A stretch of DNA of 64,000 bases from Saururus chinensis (lineage: Eukaryota > Streptophyta > Magnoliopsida > Piperales > Saururaceae), in NCBI GenBank assembly GCA_035235625.1, contig CP141140.1, forward strand, positions 45,875,351-45,939,350, in the 5' to 3' direction. The notes beneath the pieces were generated by a model that was not told where the DNA came from, searched no databases, and saw nothing but the letters and a program-made list of their open reading frames with translations. The translations under genes were made by a program, and so were the position numbers. Shown here piece by piece: positions 36,790 through 47,573 of the stretch; the stretch's first letter is position 1, and every line of letters begins with the position of its first letter.

Positions 36790-37240
36790 TCAAGGCGACC
36801 AAGAAGGGTAACAAGATAGGAACGCGTCCTTAGGCAGCCTTGTAGCATCCTCAAGTGATTGCCCTTGCCAGGAGACTAACACTTCAGTAATAATACAACC
36901 GGAATGGTGAACACGACGCTTATCAAGCAGTGCTGCTGGAACGGGGTCGAAAGAGACCACTGAACCCATCAATGGAGGTGGTGGAGTATCCGAGGCCAGG
37001 GATGGGTCATCGATGCAATGGCGCAACCGGGAAACATGAAAAATAGGGTGGACCATCGAACCCGGTGGTAGGCAACCGACCCAACGCGCTCTTTGACAAC
37101 ATAGGGGCCATGAAATCGGGGGGCAAGCTAGGTGTGCTCGGACTGAAATAAGGAGGTCTGGCGCTAAGGAAGAACGGAGACATAAACCAAGTCCCCCACT
37201 ACAAACTCGCGCTCTGTGTGATGGCTATCATAGATTTGCT
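36790..37240 (-). pseudogene. Integrase tail and chromodomain of the Reina-like element
   Basis: Reads EFVVGDLVYVSVLP, then a stop, then after breaks MVHPIFHVSRLRHCIDDP and a chromo-like end, ITEVLVSWQGQSLEDATRLP followed by KDAFLSCYPSW. The usual tryptophan after DAT is replaced by Arg. A chromodomain here is thought to steer integration to particular chromatin. Confidence 0.85.
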
Positions 37241-38471
37241 TCATTCTGTTCTGAGCCGCAGATAAGTTCGCCTTAAGCTGGCGAAGGACCTCATCCCGAG
37301 TCTGGAGCATGTAGTCAACCTCTGCCACTGATGACCGATGGGGAACATAAGAGAGCACGGTAGGGGGCGGCCGCCCATATAGTACCTTAAAAGGAGTAAA
37401 TCTGGCTCAAATGTGATAAGCAGTATTATAAGACCACTCGGCCCACGGAAGAAACTGGAGCCAGCGACGGGGCTGAGACATAGTAAAACAGCGCAGGTAT
37501 TGCTCCAAACATCTGTTGATGACCTCAGTCTGCCCATTCGTCTACGAGTGATAAGCGGTACTCATGTGCAAAGAAATGCCCTGTAAAGTGAAGAACTCCT
37601 GCCAAAACTGAGAGATAAAAATCATGTCGCGATCAGAGACAATAGTGCAAGGCATACCATCCAATTTGGCCACCTCCCGAACGTAGAGTTCCGCCACAGA
37701 CTTGGCGGTGTAGGGATGACCCAGAGCACTAAAATGGGCGTACTTGGACAGCCTATCCACCACCACCATGATCACCGACTTGCCTTGGACCAACAGCAAG
37801 GCCTCCACAAAGTCGATAGAAACGTCCTCCCAAACATTATCTGGAATGGGCAATGCCCGAAGCAACCCGGCAGGAGATGTGGTGGCGGACTTAGCACGCT
37901 GACAGACATCACAAGCGGCCACATAAGCAGTCACAACTCGGCGTATTCCCTGCCACAAGAAGCTTTGACTGACCCGTTTATAGGTGCGGAGGGCACCTTC
38001 ATGACCCGCCAAGGGGGAGGCATGGAAGTGGACTATGATACGCTGGCGCAGGTCTATAACCGCAGGCACCCAAAGATGGTCCTTCCAGAAGAGAAGGCCA
38101 TCCTTCCAGGCAAAGCAAGGGCGCGCTGATGGGTCAGACTGGAGGGTCGCAATCAATGTGGTGGTCGGGGAATCATCTTGATACGCCTGTTTCAATTCAG
38201 CAAGGAATGGACAAACTGGACCGGAAATAGCCAAACACGAACCTGGAGTGGAACGGTGAGACAATGCGTCAGCCACGGTGTTGTCAGATCCCTTCCTGTA
38301 CACAACCTCATAGTCATAGCCCAGGAGCTTGCTGAACCACCACTGCTGCGCTGGAGTAGACACCCGCTGTTCGAGAAAATACTTCAGCGGTTGGTGGTCA
38401 GTGCGAATGAGAAACCGCCTGCCAAACAAATAAGGGTGCCATTTGTTGACTGCGAGAACAATGGCCAACAT
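37241..38471 (-). pseudogene. RNase H end and integrase of the Reina-like element
   Basis: From 38471 down: [30 protein letters not shown] and VADALSHR (RNase H end). Next is the integrase zinc site with His148/150, His157 and CDVC (Cys187, Cys190). The core has SIDFVE (Asp220) and VSDRD (Asp280). An in-frame TAG at about 37542 stands where a Gln is usual and cuts the core just before NGQTE, which holds the catalytic Glu. Reading resumes in the same frame to a TGA at about 37410. Residue numbers refer to this open stretch. Confidence 0.9.
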
Positions 38472-38896
38472 CTCTTTCTCTTAGACAGAGAGGGACAGGG
38501 AGCAGCCAGCCAAAGCCTTGCTGAAGTAGGAATGGGACGCTCCTCTTGAAGTAGTACCGCCCCAAGGCCGGCATCAGAAGCATCGGTCTCAACCACGAAT
38601 AGCCGACTGAAATCTAGAAGAATCAAAACAGGGGCGGTCGCCATAGCTTGCTTCAATTCCTCAAAGGCCGCCTGGGCAGTGTCAGACCAACAGAAGGCTC
38701 TTTTCTGTAACAGCTGAGTAAGAGGGCGAGCAATCTCGCCATAGCGGTGAATAAAGCGCCGATAATAGCCAGTAAGGCCAAGGAAGACTCGTAGTGCCCA
38801 GGCGCAAGTAGGGGATGGCCAGGATAGCATGGCGGTCACCTTTGAGGGGTCTATAGCAATGCCATCATGAGAGATATTATGACCCAAGTATTCCAC
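38384..38896 (-). pseudogene. RT end and RNase H start of the Reina-like element
   Basis: Begins [19 protein letters not shown] (RT thumb region) right after an in-frame TAG, and continues [20 protein letters not shown] and [20 protein letters not shown], the RNase H start with its catalytic Asp. A frameshift near 38490 moves the rest of RNase H to another frame. Confidence 0.9.
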
Positions 38897-39937
38897 CTAT
38901 GGGCTGCCAAACAAACAATTCGAATGTTTAAGAAATAATGAATTAGCTGTCAAGATAGCAAAGACAGACCTGAGATGCTCCAAGTGTTCGCCCCGTGACT
39001 TGCTATAGACAAGGATATCATCGAAGAATACAAAGATGAAGCGGCGGAGGAAGGGCTGGAAGAGGTCATTCATAAGGCTCTGAAATGTGGAGGGGGCGTT
39101 CGTTAGGCTGAACGGCATAACCAGGAACTCGAAATGGCCGTCATGCGTGCGGAAGGTGGTCTTGTGCACATCGGTGGGCTGCATTCGAATCTGATGATAA
39201 CCTAAGCGAAGGTTGAGTTTACTGAATACAGTAGCGCCGGACAGCTCGTCCAGAAGCTCCTCCACCACCGGTATAGGATATTTGTCCTTCACTGTGATAG
39301 CATTCAAAGCCCGGTAATCAACACATAAGTGCCATGTACCATCATTCTTATGAACTAGCAACACCGGGGAAGGGAAGGGGCTTGTGCTCGGGTGAATGAC
39401 CCCAGAATGAAGCACATCAGCCACAAGACATTCGATTTCAGCTTTCTGAATGTACGGGTAGTGGTAAGGACGAACATTGGTCGGAGAGGCGCCTGGCAAG
39501 ATAGGAATAGAGTGATCATGTGAGCGCACCGGAGGAAGGCCATGCGGTTCAACGAACACTGCACTATACTCCACCAATAAGTTAAGGAGATCCTGCGGCA
39601 ACGCCTCTTGCAGTATGTCCACCGACGCCCGCTGCTGAAGAAGGAGCCCCTGTGATGCAAACCGGAATAAGGACCCCATCGGTTGAGCATAGAGGAGAGT
39701 GCCCGGCTGAGAGCCTTGGAGATGCACCCGCTGCCCGTTTAGCGCAAAGTCCATCACCAGTTCATTAAAGTTCCATAGCACGTCCCCGAGTTTTTGGAGC
39801 CACTGCACCCCTAGCACCATGTCCGCCCCTTTTGTAGGCAGCAGAAAAAGATCTACCACGAATGTATGGCCTTGAATGGAGAGCGCTACTTGGGTACAGA
39901 AGCCAGAGCTCCGGAGGTGCTTGCCATCACCGATCAA
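38897..39937 (-). pseudogene. Protease end and reverse transcriptase of the Reina-like element
   Basis: Open for 346 codons. Residues 40-56 (MVLGVQWLQKLGDVLW) are the protease end. RT spans about 156-346 with LCVDYRALN, the YPIP motif, motif A, FLVMPFSLTNAPSTF and the catalytic FFDDILVYS (Asp306, Asp307). Motif A reads SKLNLRLGYHQI: Asn242 stands where gypsy enzymes have the first catalytic Asp, so the enzyme would be dead even without the TAG that ends this stretch at 38897-38899. Confidence 0.95.
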
Positions 39938-40990
39938 TACATCAAAGGGCGTCGAGTCAGATACGAAGTAGCCTAGTCACTGGGCGACTTTGTCGTTGAT
40001 GAAGTTGTGACTAGACCCACTGTCAATCAGAATGGCCACCTATTGCCGCTTGAGATAACTCTGTACTCGCATTGTGAGTGGAGTGAATGCCCCGGAGAAG
40101 GCATGAACAGAAATCTCTGGCAGCGTCTCATCATAGTTCGCTGAGTTAGACCCATCCGCCACCTCCCTCTCTTCATTGACCTCCTCCACCAATAGACTGC
40201 CCTTGACGGAACAACGGTGCCCCGGAACGAACTTCTCATCAGAGTGAAAACAAAGCCCCTTTGCATGGCGTTCCTCCATCTGGGCCAAAGTGAGTCGGCG
40301 GACAATTGGGCCGGTCGGAGGGGTTTGTTGGCATGGGAACTGGGCGAGGGCCATGAAGGTCATCCCAATCATCGTCCATCTTTGGAAGCAAGTTTCAAGG
40401 GGGAGGCACCACTGGGGCATTTGGTCGAACACCTGGTGTGCCTCGTGGTGGCCAGGCCGAACGCCCCCCTTCGGCAGGTAGGGCAGCCTGCCCAACATAC
40501 AGGGGGGTGTAAGGCTGACGTACCTCCCTGTTTGGCATGGCCCGGAGACCCGTAGTAAATGGCGGCATCATAGGGGCATTTGCCCAAACACCTGGCGGGC
40601 CTCGTGAAACCCAGGCCTGGCGTCCACCTTCCACAGGCAGTTTTGCTAGTCCAACGGGCAGGGGAACTTGGGACTGACGTGTCTCCCTCTCCGCCGTGGC
40701 TGGAGGAACAGGGTTGTGGCCGTTCGGTCCCTGAGAAGAGTCCCCAACTTCCAGGACGGCTTCCTGGGTTCTGACGTTGTTGGTCACTGAAGGCGCTGAC
40801 TAGTTGGCCTTTAATTTGTCAACCTCTGTGACCAATACCTTCACCATAGCGATGGTTGCACCAGCGTGGAATCCTCCATGGCAGTCGGAGCGACTGTGGT
40901 AGCGGTTATGGGGGTGTCCGCTGAAACCTCAGTCTCCTTCACAGGCTGAGTTTCAGGAGCGACAGCCACCTGTTTGCCTCTTGCCATGGC
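39938..40990 (-). pseudogene. Gag and protease start of the Reina-like element
   Basis: Begins MARGKQVAVAPETQPVKETE just inside the priming site (about 40987), then a Pro/Gly-rich region (40395-40787), LTLAQMEERHAKGLCFHSDE and the rest of a zinc knuckle, KFVPGHRC, in which the second Cys is replaced by Ser. The protease site ILIDSGSSHNFINDKVAQ stands at about 39975-40035 and is followed by a stop. Several frames are used, so gag is broken in at least three places. Confidence 0.85.
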
Positions 40991-41003
40991 CAGGGATCGA
41001 TAG

Positions 41004-41017
41004 AGCTCCGATACCAA
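41004..41017 (-). other. Primer binding site of the Reina-like element
   Basis: The minus strand reads TTGGTATCGGAGCTC directly after the LTR end CATCA, a form of the initiator methionine tRNA site. Confidence 0.85.
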
Positions 41018-41356
41018 TGATGTGCCCGACGTATGCACAATTGGTACAGGATGTTCTATGCAAAGGAGAGAGGAAGGGGTAATAAAATAACAAAAGAACT
41101 AAACTGATATTCTACATACCAAACCAAGGAGAAAGACGACCATTTATGGGGAGTCGCACCCTCCAACAGTGGGACTTATGCCGCTAGTGGGCCCAACTAT
41201 CTCATGGCCCACTAGCGCGCCTAAACCAATTCATATTACATTAATAATGCCGTTCTACGGCTGATTTAAGGGAAACTAGCCTAAGGTACTGAAATAAATA
41301 ATAGTCTAGTGTACTCAAATAAAGTCAAGTAATGCATCAAGTGCACGTGCACAACA
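41018..41356 (-). repeat. Reina-like 5' LTR
   Basis: 339 bp, same length as the left copy, about 93 % identical; the GTATA target duplication lies immediately to its right. Confidence 0.95.
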
Positions 41357-41361
41357 GTATA

Positions 41362-42369
41362 CATGATCTAAACTAGGTTTTCATCAATTTCATAGCTCAA
41401 AGGGTGTTTTAGGAATGAATATAGATGGAAGAGGAGTTACTGATTATACTCCTCACCATATCGATCAAAGTGTGGTTCCTTCTTTCAGCAACACCATTTT
41501 GTTGTGGTGTGCCTGGGACTGTATATTGTGCAACAATACTAAGTTCCTTTAGGAACTATGCTAATGGTCATGGTTTTTGTCTACTCTATGTGTACCTACC
41601 ATAGTATTCTCCTCCTCTATCGGATTTAACAATTTTGATACTAAAGCCAGATTGTTTCTCTACCTCTGCCTTATAAGTCTTGAAAGCATTAAATATTTTA
41701 GACTTTTTATTTAAGAGATAAAGATACGTGTATCGGGTTTGATCATCTATGAAGGTAATGAAATACCTTTGACCATTTAGACAGGGAGTACTAAACGTTC
41801 CACAAATATCAGTGTGTATGGTGCCTAATTTCTCAACATGCTTCTTAGCACCTTTAGAAGATTTGTTAGTCTGTTTTCCCTTTATGTTGTCTATACATAG
41901 AGGAATTCTTTTTAATAACACTTACTTGCACATACTTCACAGATTGTTCAAAGGAAACACGCAAAGAGAGACAATATAATCCATCTATCAAAGAACCAGA
42001 TCCAATGGTAACTGAATCTCTAATAATGAGAAATGAGGAATTCATAAATTAAAAATTAAAGTCATGAGGCACTAGTCTTGATACATAAACGAAGTTCTTA
42101 GAAAAACATGGAATATAGAAAGCTCTCTCTAATTCAAAGGTGTAGCTTGTATGGAAAACAAGTTTATATGTTCCCACACCTTATACCTTCAAACACATCT
42201 TATTTCCAGAATAGATGTTATGCTCCCCATCATTTGGTTTCCTTAGACTTATAAATCACTACATGACAATAGAAACATGGATTGTAGAACCAAAGTCAAT
42301 CCACCATGTGTTATTATGATGAGAATCAACATAATTAGATTCATAACACACTAAAGACATGAAATTACC
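41362..42369 (-). pseudogene. Copia protease and integrase remnant
   Basis: A worn protease site, WWIDFGSTIHVS (Phe where the Ser/Thr of D-S/T-G is expected), lies at about 42260-42310. The integrase core at 41586-41921 reads KLGTIHTDICGTFSTP, YFITFIDDQTRYTYLYLL and IKIVKSDRGGEYYG, with both catalytic Asp residues. The reading continues to the point where the gypsy element was inserted (41356/36421). Confidence 0.85.
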
Positions 42370-42960
42370 TCATTTCTTGGCAAGCCACTTCTGATATTTA
42401 GGGCAATCTTTTTTCATGTATCCTTTCTTCTTACAGAAAAAATATTTTGTTTCCTTGGTGATGCCAGTAGACTTTATTGGCACACCTTTACCAGCTTTCA
42501 TCTTTGGAGCACTATGATTTCCCTTATTCTGTCTTTTATGAGAAACTAGATGAGTACTTTCTAGCTTCTCCTGCTTAAGTCTCCCCTCTTTATGTACACA
42601 CATACTCAGAAGGTCATTGACTGACTATTGAGTGTTATGTGTGTTGTAAGAGATCTTAACTAGCCCATATTGTGCAGACAGGGAATTCATAATAAAGTGG
42701 ACTAAGAAGGTGTCATCAATCTTTATTTTCATGTTGTTCAACTGGTTATCAATATCAGGCATCAACATGATATGCTCTCTCACCCCTTTGTCATATGTTA
42801 GTCTCTTGGATGACAACTTGGACATTACGGTGCTGGCCAAGGCTTTATGAGAACTTTTAAATTGAGCTTCAATAGCTTTCAAATATTCTTGAACTGTAGC
42901 GCATTATGGGATAGATCCCCTAATGCTTTTATTTATGTGAGACTTCATGAGCATCATGCT
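42370..42960 (-). pseudogene. Copia gag remnant
   Basis: Upper part (42625-42882): MKAIEAQFKSSHKALAST, then LTYDKGVREHIMLMPDI and TFLVHFIMNSLSAQYGLVKI, the UBN2-type gag of copia elements. Lower part (42370-42603): a zinc knuckle YFFCKKKGYMKKDC, with the first Cys and the His both changed to Tyr, then PKYQKWLAKK. A stop lies between the two. Confidence 0.85.
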
Positions 42961-44817
42961 TAAGCGGTTATACTGCTCCCACTTTTCGAAAGATGCTACC
43001 TCACTTAGCATACTTTTTTTCATATGAGTGGTGGATGCATCTATACGAAACGCAAAATCTAAGTCCATGCACCCTAATCATAAAAGAATTTTTTCCGTCC
43101 ACTTCATAAAATTGTCCTTATATAATAATGGAAGGTGCTAATTAGGGTCAGAAATAAAAGATGGATAAGTCGCAATAAAAGATTAAATATAAACAAACAT
43201 TAATAAAGGAAAGAAACAATAACATAAGTATAAAATAGTCAATGCTAAAATCATTTAGTAAAATTGAAAACCTCCATTTGGGCAAAGGTTGTAATCTATA
43301 TAGAAACAAAAGTTCATCATAAGGCTAGTGGGTTATACACAAAACATTACAGGAAAATCCCCCATCGTTGGGACAAGGGATTCACCCATGTTAAAATATA
43401 TAACCCTCCACCCTATCCTCATTATGTGACTCTAACTACCACCTCCCTTTGGGCCCAGATGATAATCTTTATCACATAATCAAAATTTGATGACAACACA
43501 ATATTTGTAATATATGTGAATCTATGCACTCCATGGTAGCATTTTGTATGATTCACACGTTGACAAATAACTTAGGATGCTTTAGCCACTCCTAAGTGAT
43601 GTCAACAGACATGGGAAAAGAATTTGTGCTAATCACCATTTCATCGAGCTTTTGGGACTTGGCTAGGGGTCCCATAACCACACACCACAATTAAAAATAT
43701 AGTCCAAAGTCCATGTACAATTCTTCAAAAATAATTGTACAAGTTGGAATCTTTAGGTCCCTAAAGTAGAAAATTGTACATTAATTCTTCATGTTTGCAT
43801 CCGCCTCCAGATGTGGTCCTTGAATGCTAGTGTCGCTTACAATTAGTATAATGTACACTCTCTCAAAATTACATAAGTGGTGCGCTCAACAATTTTTAAA
43901 AAAATTGAAAAAATATACGATTGCAATATAATCCTCTGGCCATCCCATAACATTAATAAAGCCTTTGACATGATAAATAAAACACATCCATAATTCCACA
44001 TGCAATCACAACCATATAAAAAAAATTCCAGAAAAGGATTTTTTTTTCACCCGGAAGTTGGTCAAACCGAGTCAACTAACCCGGTTTGCGCGTACAAGTT
44101 AGGAGTGACTCGTACAGGGGGGTCTGGGTCGACCTGCGCGGGCGTGTCTGAAGACGACCCACCTGTGCAGGTCGTCTTCAACCTCTCGCCACAGCGAGAG
44201 GTCTCCGACCTTGCCTGTGAGAACCCTTCCCGTCGTCGACAGTTGAAGCCCTCTGACAACCTAGAACCCCAGGAAAAATTCCGCCCAATGACAACGATGT
44301 GAGATCCAGTGATAGAACGAGCACGATGGTAAAAAGGGGCAGATCAGAAAGCGCACAGTGAAAGAGAATTAATTCGGCTACCATGCGACGCCCGTGGGTA
44401 GCCTAGGAGGCTGGAAATTGATCCACTCGATGACGTATGTTCTAGATCCGGCCCCTATTACAAGCATCAATGTCCGGCGACGTTCGAGCGAATTCAAGAC
44501 AGTAAAAAACTACCACAAAAATGAGTCTCAATGAGCGGCGGCCGGCTAGATCCAAGTCCTGGTAAGACGACGGTCTTGGCCGGTGCTTGACGGATCATAT
44601 GGCGACGACCGGAGGCCCACAACGGCCATAAAAAATGAACTTTACAACCAGACAGACTGTTTACATGACCATTTTTTTTTTCTTAACAGTCCAAGTCCAG
44701 CCAATTGTCCAATGGCCGACGACTGTATTTAGTGATTCCGACTAGAACCCGCAACCCACCATTAGCAAAATCTACTCCGGCCGACAGCCACCGGTGGTCG
44801 TCAAAATTAAACAAGCC
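42961..44817 (-). other. Copia leader/5' region, no gene recognised
   Basis: It lies between gag and the 5' LTR and is longer than a usual copia leader, so it may hold further insertions. The GC-rich part at 44040-44800 is compositionally unlike its surroundings. No priming site is visible beside the LTR, probably lost by mutation. Frames at 44000-44384 on both strands are not convincing. Confidence 0.4.
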
Positions 44818-45213
44818 TCGATAGAACATAATATAAGGTTTTAGGCATACTTGTAGCCATTAGAACCTTCATAAAGCTTAATCCCCTTGTTGATGCCTTG
44901 TCTCTATTAATCTTCTTTAGAATCACAATGAGTTTCTGGTTTAGAACTTAACTAAGAGTAATCTCGCTTAAGGCACCGAATTAGGATGAATAATGATATA
45001 TTTATAACTAAATGCGGATACCATTGTTATGAACCTTAAGATCCTAACCGTCCATCCATAGGTTATCTAATGGTTCAAATTTGTCACTTAAATCTATAGC
45101 TTAATGGGTATTTAAACTAAAGCCTATTATTTAGAAAGTTTTAAAAGCCTAAAATAGTGTTAATTTAGACAGTTAAATTATTTAATATTTTTAATATAAA
45201 AATAAACCCAACA
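44818..45213 (-). repeat. Copia 5' LTR
   Basis: 396 bp, paired with 34244-34639. It starts TGTTGGGTTTA on the minus strand. Confidence 0.8.
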
Positions 45214-45224
45214 AAAATATGGTG

Positions 45225-45430
45225 CATATCAACTCAAAAAACATATAAATCAGAATGTAATGAGTTAAATGTATCTGAACTGATTGATTGTGAAAGAAAG
45301 CATCACAAGGACTCGGCGAAGGTGATTGATGTTTTGCAAACAATGTCTTATCCATAATCTGTACAACTTGCTAAACAAATCAATCACGTAAATGCACCCG
45401 CTTTGATTGATTGTCATAGAAAGTATCGCA
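45225..45430. repeat. Satellite-like ~135-bp repeat, right locus
   Basis: The same GGACTCGGCGAAGGTGATTG / ATGTCTTATCCATAATC text as at 31690-31915, directly beside the copia LTR on one side and the GA composite block on the other. Confidence 0.65.
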
Positions 45431-45753
45431 AGCTTCGCTAATAGTTAAGCTATTATTGATGCTTTAAAATAAGTGTCTTAAATAGCATGGGTAATAGTGA
45501 TGCTTATTCACAAGCGTCTCGAATAGCTTTATTAATTAATTTTATTTAATAAAAAAATAAAAAATAAAAAAAATAAAAAACTTTCTAAATATAATATATA
45601 TTTTATTCATTATTCACTATTTTTATATATAATAAATAAATATTAAATTTTTAATAAAAATAGTGTTAATAATAGATTAAAATTTCACTATTTAGATATA
45701 ATATATTTTATTTTTTAAATTTTTTTATTAATTTTAAAATATAATTTATAATA

Positions 45754-46314
45754 AAAGAGAGAGTGAAAAGAGAGAAGAAAGGGATTGAAGAGAGGGAGGA
45801 GAGAGAGTCTAGAGAGGGGGAGGTGAGAGAGTGAGGAGAGAGAGAGAAAGGGAAGAGTGAGATGGAGGAGAGAGAGGGTGAGGAGAGAGAGTGAGGAGAG
45901 AGGAGGGAGAGAGAGAGGGTGAGGAGAGAGAGTGAGGAGAGGGAGAGAGAGTGTGCGGAGAGGGAGAGAGAGTGAGGAGAGAGAGGGGAGAGAGAGGGAG
46001 GAGAGAGAGAGGGAGAGGGAGGAGAGTGAGAGAAGAGAGAGAGGGAGAGGGAGACGAGAGAGAAAAGAGAGAGAGGAGAGAGAAAGAGGGGAGAGAGAGA
46101 GGAGAGAGAGGAGAGAGGGGAGAGAGGGAGAGAGAGGAGAGAGAGAGGAGAGAGAGGGGAGAGGGTGAGGAGAGAGACAGTGAGGGGAGAGAGAGTGAGG
46201 TGGGGGAGAGAGAGAGAAAGAGAAGAGGAGAGAGGGAGAGAGAAGAGGAGAGAGAGAGGAGAGGTGGAGAGGAGAGAGAGGAGAGGAGAGTGGGAAAGAG
46301 AGAGAGGAGAGGGG
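45754..46314 (+). repeat. GA-rich homopurine tract 5 (560 bp)
   Basis: The longest homopurine run in the window, GAGAGAGG-type units. The 200-codon Ser/Leu/Pro-rich frame on the minus strand and the Arg/Glu-rich frames on the + strand are products of the repeat. Confidence 0.95.
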
Positions 46315-46475
46315 CAATATTAATTTTATTTTTTTTAAAGGAGTATTAGCAACGTATACATATATAAGTCGCTAATTTTAGGGTCTATTAGCAACGTATT
46401 ATAGTATTTAATGACGTATGCAAATATATGTCACTAATGGCTTTTTAAATTTTAAAAACATTAAAATTAAAATAG

Positions 46476-46592
46476 ATAGAGAGAGTGAGGATAGGGAAGA
46501 GAGAGAGGGGAGAGAGAGTGGAGAGGGAAGAGAGGATAGGGAAGAGAGAGAGAGGGAAGAGAGAGAGGGGAAAGAAAGAGGAGAGGGAGAGT
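46476..46592 (+). repeat. GA-rich homopurine tract 6
   Basis: About 117 bases of GAGAGG-type sequence after the second core. Confidence 0.9.
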
Positions 46593-47573
46593 AATTTTAT
46601 TTTAATTTTTTAAAAATTATTTTTATTAATTTTTAAAATTTTAAAATAAAAAATAAAATTTAAAATAAATACTAATACCAATGTTTATACATATACGTCA
46701 ACCAAAATAGTCGATTGTGGCATAAGTGTTTAAAATCTACCGGCCAACTTGATTTCCTCTGATTTAGCCAGAAAGCATAAAAGCTCAACTGATGCTTTTG
46801 ATGGCTAACGAGTTTCCTGTTCTGCCGTTCTTTCCTTGTACTAGAGATAGTATAATCCACCATGGGTTCAGCAAGCATTCAGTCATACACTTACCAAGTT
46901 TTCATTTGAATCTGGATATTTTTTTTTGTAAAATGGACAAAGGGAACTAAAATGTTTATTGTGATTTGCGAATAACTTAAATTTTTCCTCAAGAGATTGT
47001 GTATGGGTAAGTTATTAAGATTTGTCTTATTTGATTACATTGGATATCAGATTTGGATTAGGTTTCTTCTCATGCAACCTAAAATTTTGTTGTTTTTCTC
47101 GTCGGGCCCCTTTATGCAGGAAGCATTTTCTATGCTCTCACTTATCACAAGGCCAGTATAAGAAATGTATGGGAGTTGTTTATCTATCACATACACTAGT
47201 ATACACTAGTGTTAGTGAAATTCATGTTAATATGCACTAATGTGTATTTTTTATCTTAAATGTCAATGACTCCCGAGTATTTTTTACACTAAGCTCATTG
47301 TTAGAGGTGAGCATATAATTTTTTTCAAGCGCATCATATGGTGGAGGCTTGACCATGAAGAACTGCATGTCCTGAAGAATTTGAGGGAGCAAACATTGTT
47401 TGCTGTAGAAGTTGAAAAAGTTAATAAACATTGTTTACTGTAGAAGTTGAAAAAGTTGCTTGTTGTAGTCCAATTCGTTACCAAATTAATTATACATCCA
47501 ATTATAATAGTTTTTTTATAGCATTATAAGACCATAGAAGGCAATATCATAGACTATAAAAGACTATAGAAAG
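46593..47573. other. Intergenic, with one short tandem repeat
   Basis: Nothing coding. A 35-bp unit (ACATTGTTTNCTGTAGAAGT...) stands twice at about 47392-47460. Confidence 0.5.

Larger units (their letters stand above)
36421..41356 (-). mobile_element. Reina-like Ty3/gypsy retrotransposon, structurally complete (minus)
   Basis: 4936 bp with two 339-bp LTRs (36421-36759 and 41018-41356) and a GTATA target duplication on both sides (36416-36420 and 41357-41361). LTR ends are TGTTGTGCAC...GGGCACATCA on the minus strand. I count about 23 mismatches and no indels between LTRs (about 93 % identity). Domain order gag, protease, RT, RNase H, integrase, chromodomain, with short LTRs and about 5 kb total, fits the Reina chromovirus lineage. 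It is inactive because of several stops. Confidence 0.95.
34244..45213 (-). mobile_element. Ty1/copia retrotransposon (minus), split by a nested gypsy element
   Basis: It is bounded by two 396-bp LTRs (34244-34639 and 44818-45213), about 80 % identical by eye. On the minus strand the order is LTR, about 1.7 kb leader, gag, protease, integrase, [gypsy insertion 36421-41356], RT start, RNase H, polypurine tract, LTR. Without the insertion it is about 6 kb. The 5-bp flanks are AAAAC on the left and AAAAA on the right, a possible worn target duplication. All coding parts are broken. Confidence 0.85.
45431..46592. repeat. Second palindrome/GA composite block
   Basis: Contains TTCGCTAATAG/AGTGATGC-type cores, the TAATTTATAATAAAAG sequence, a 560-bp GA tract (45754-46314), a second core with ATTAGCAACGTAT repeats (46345-46435) and a 117-bp GA tract (46476-46592). 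Module order is as in the 29-31 kb block. Confidence 0.6.

Noticed and set aside
44000-44384. 100-codon plus-strand and antisense frames in the GC-rich part of the copia leader
   Set aside because: Both strands are open because of composition; no domain, no promoter or splice evidence.
34244-45213. Clean 5-bp target duplication for the copia element
   Set aside because: Flanks are AAAAC and AAAAA; in AT-rich DNA this is only weak support, so it was not called as a feature.
45715-46349. 200-codon Ser/Leu/Pro frame and Arg/Glu-rich frames
   Set aside because: Same cause: a 560-bp homopurine run has no stop codons in most frames.
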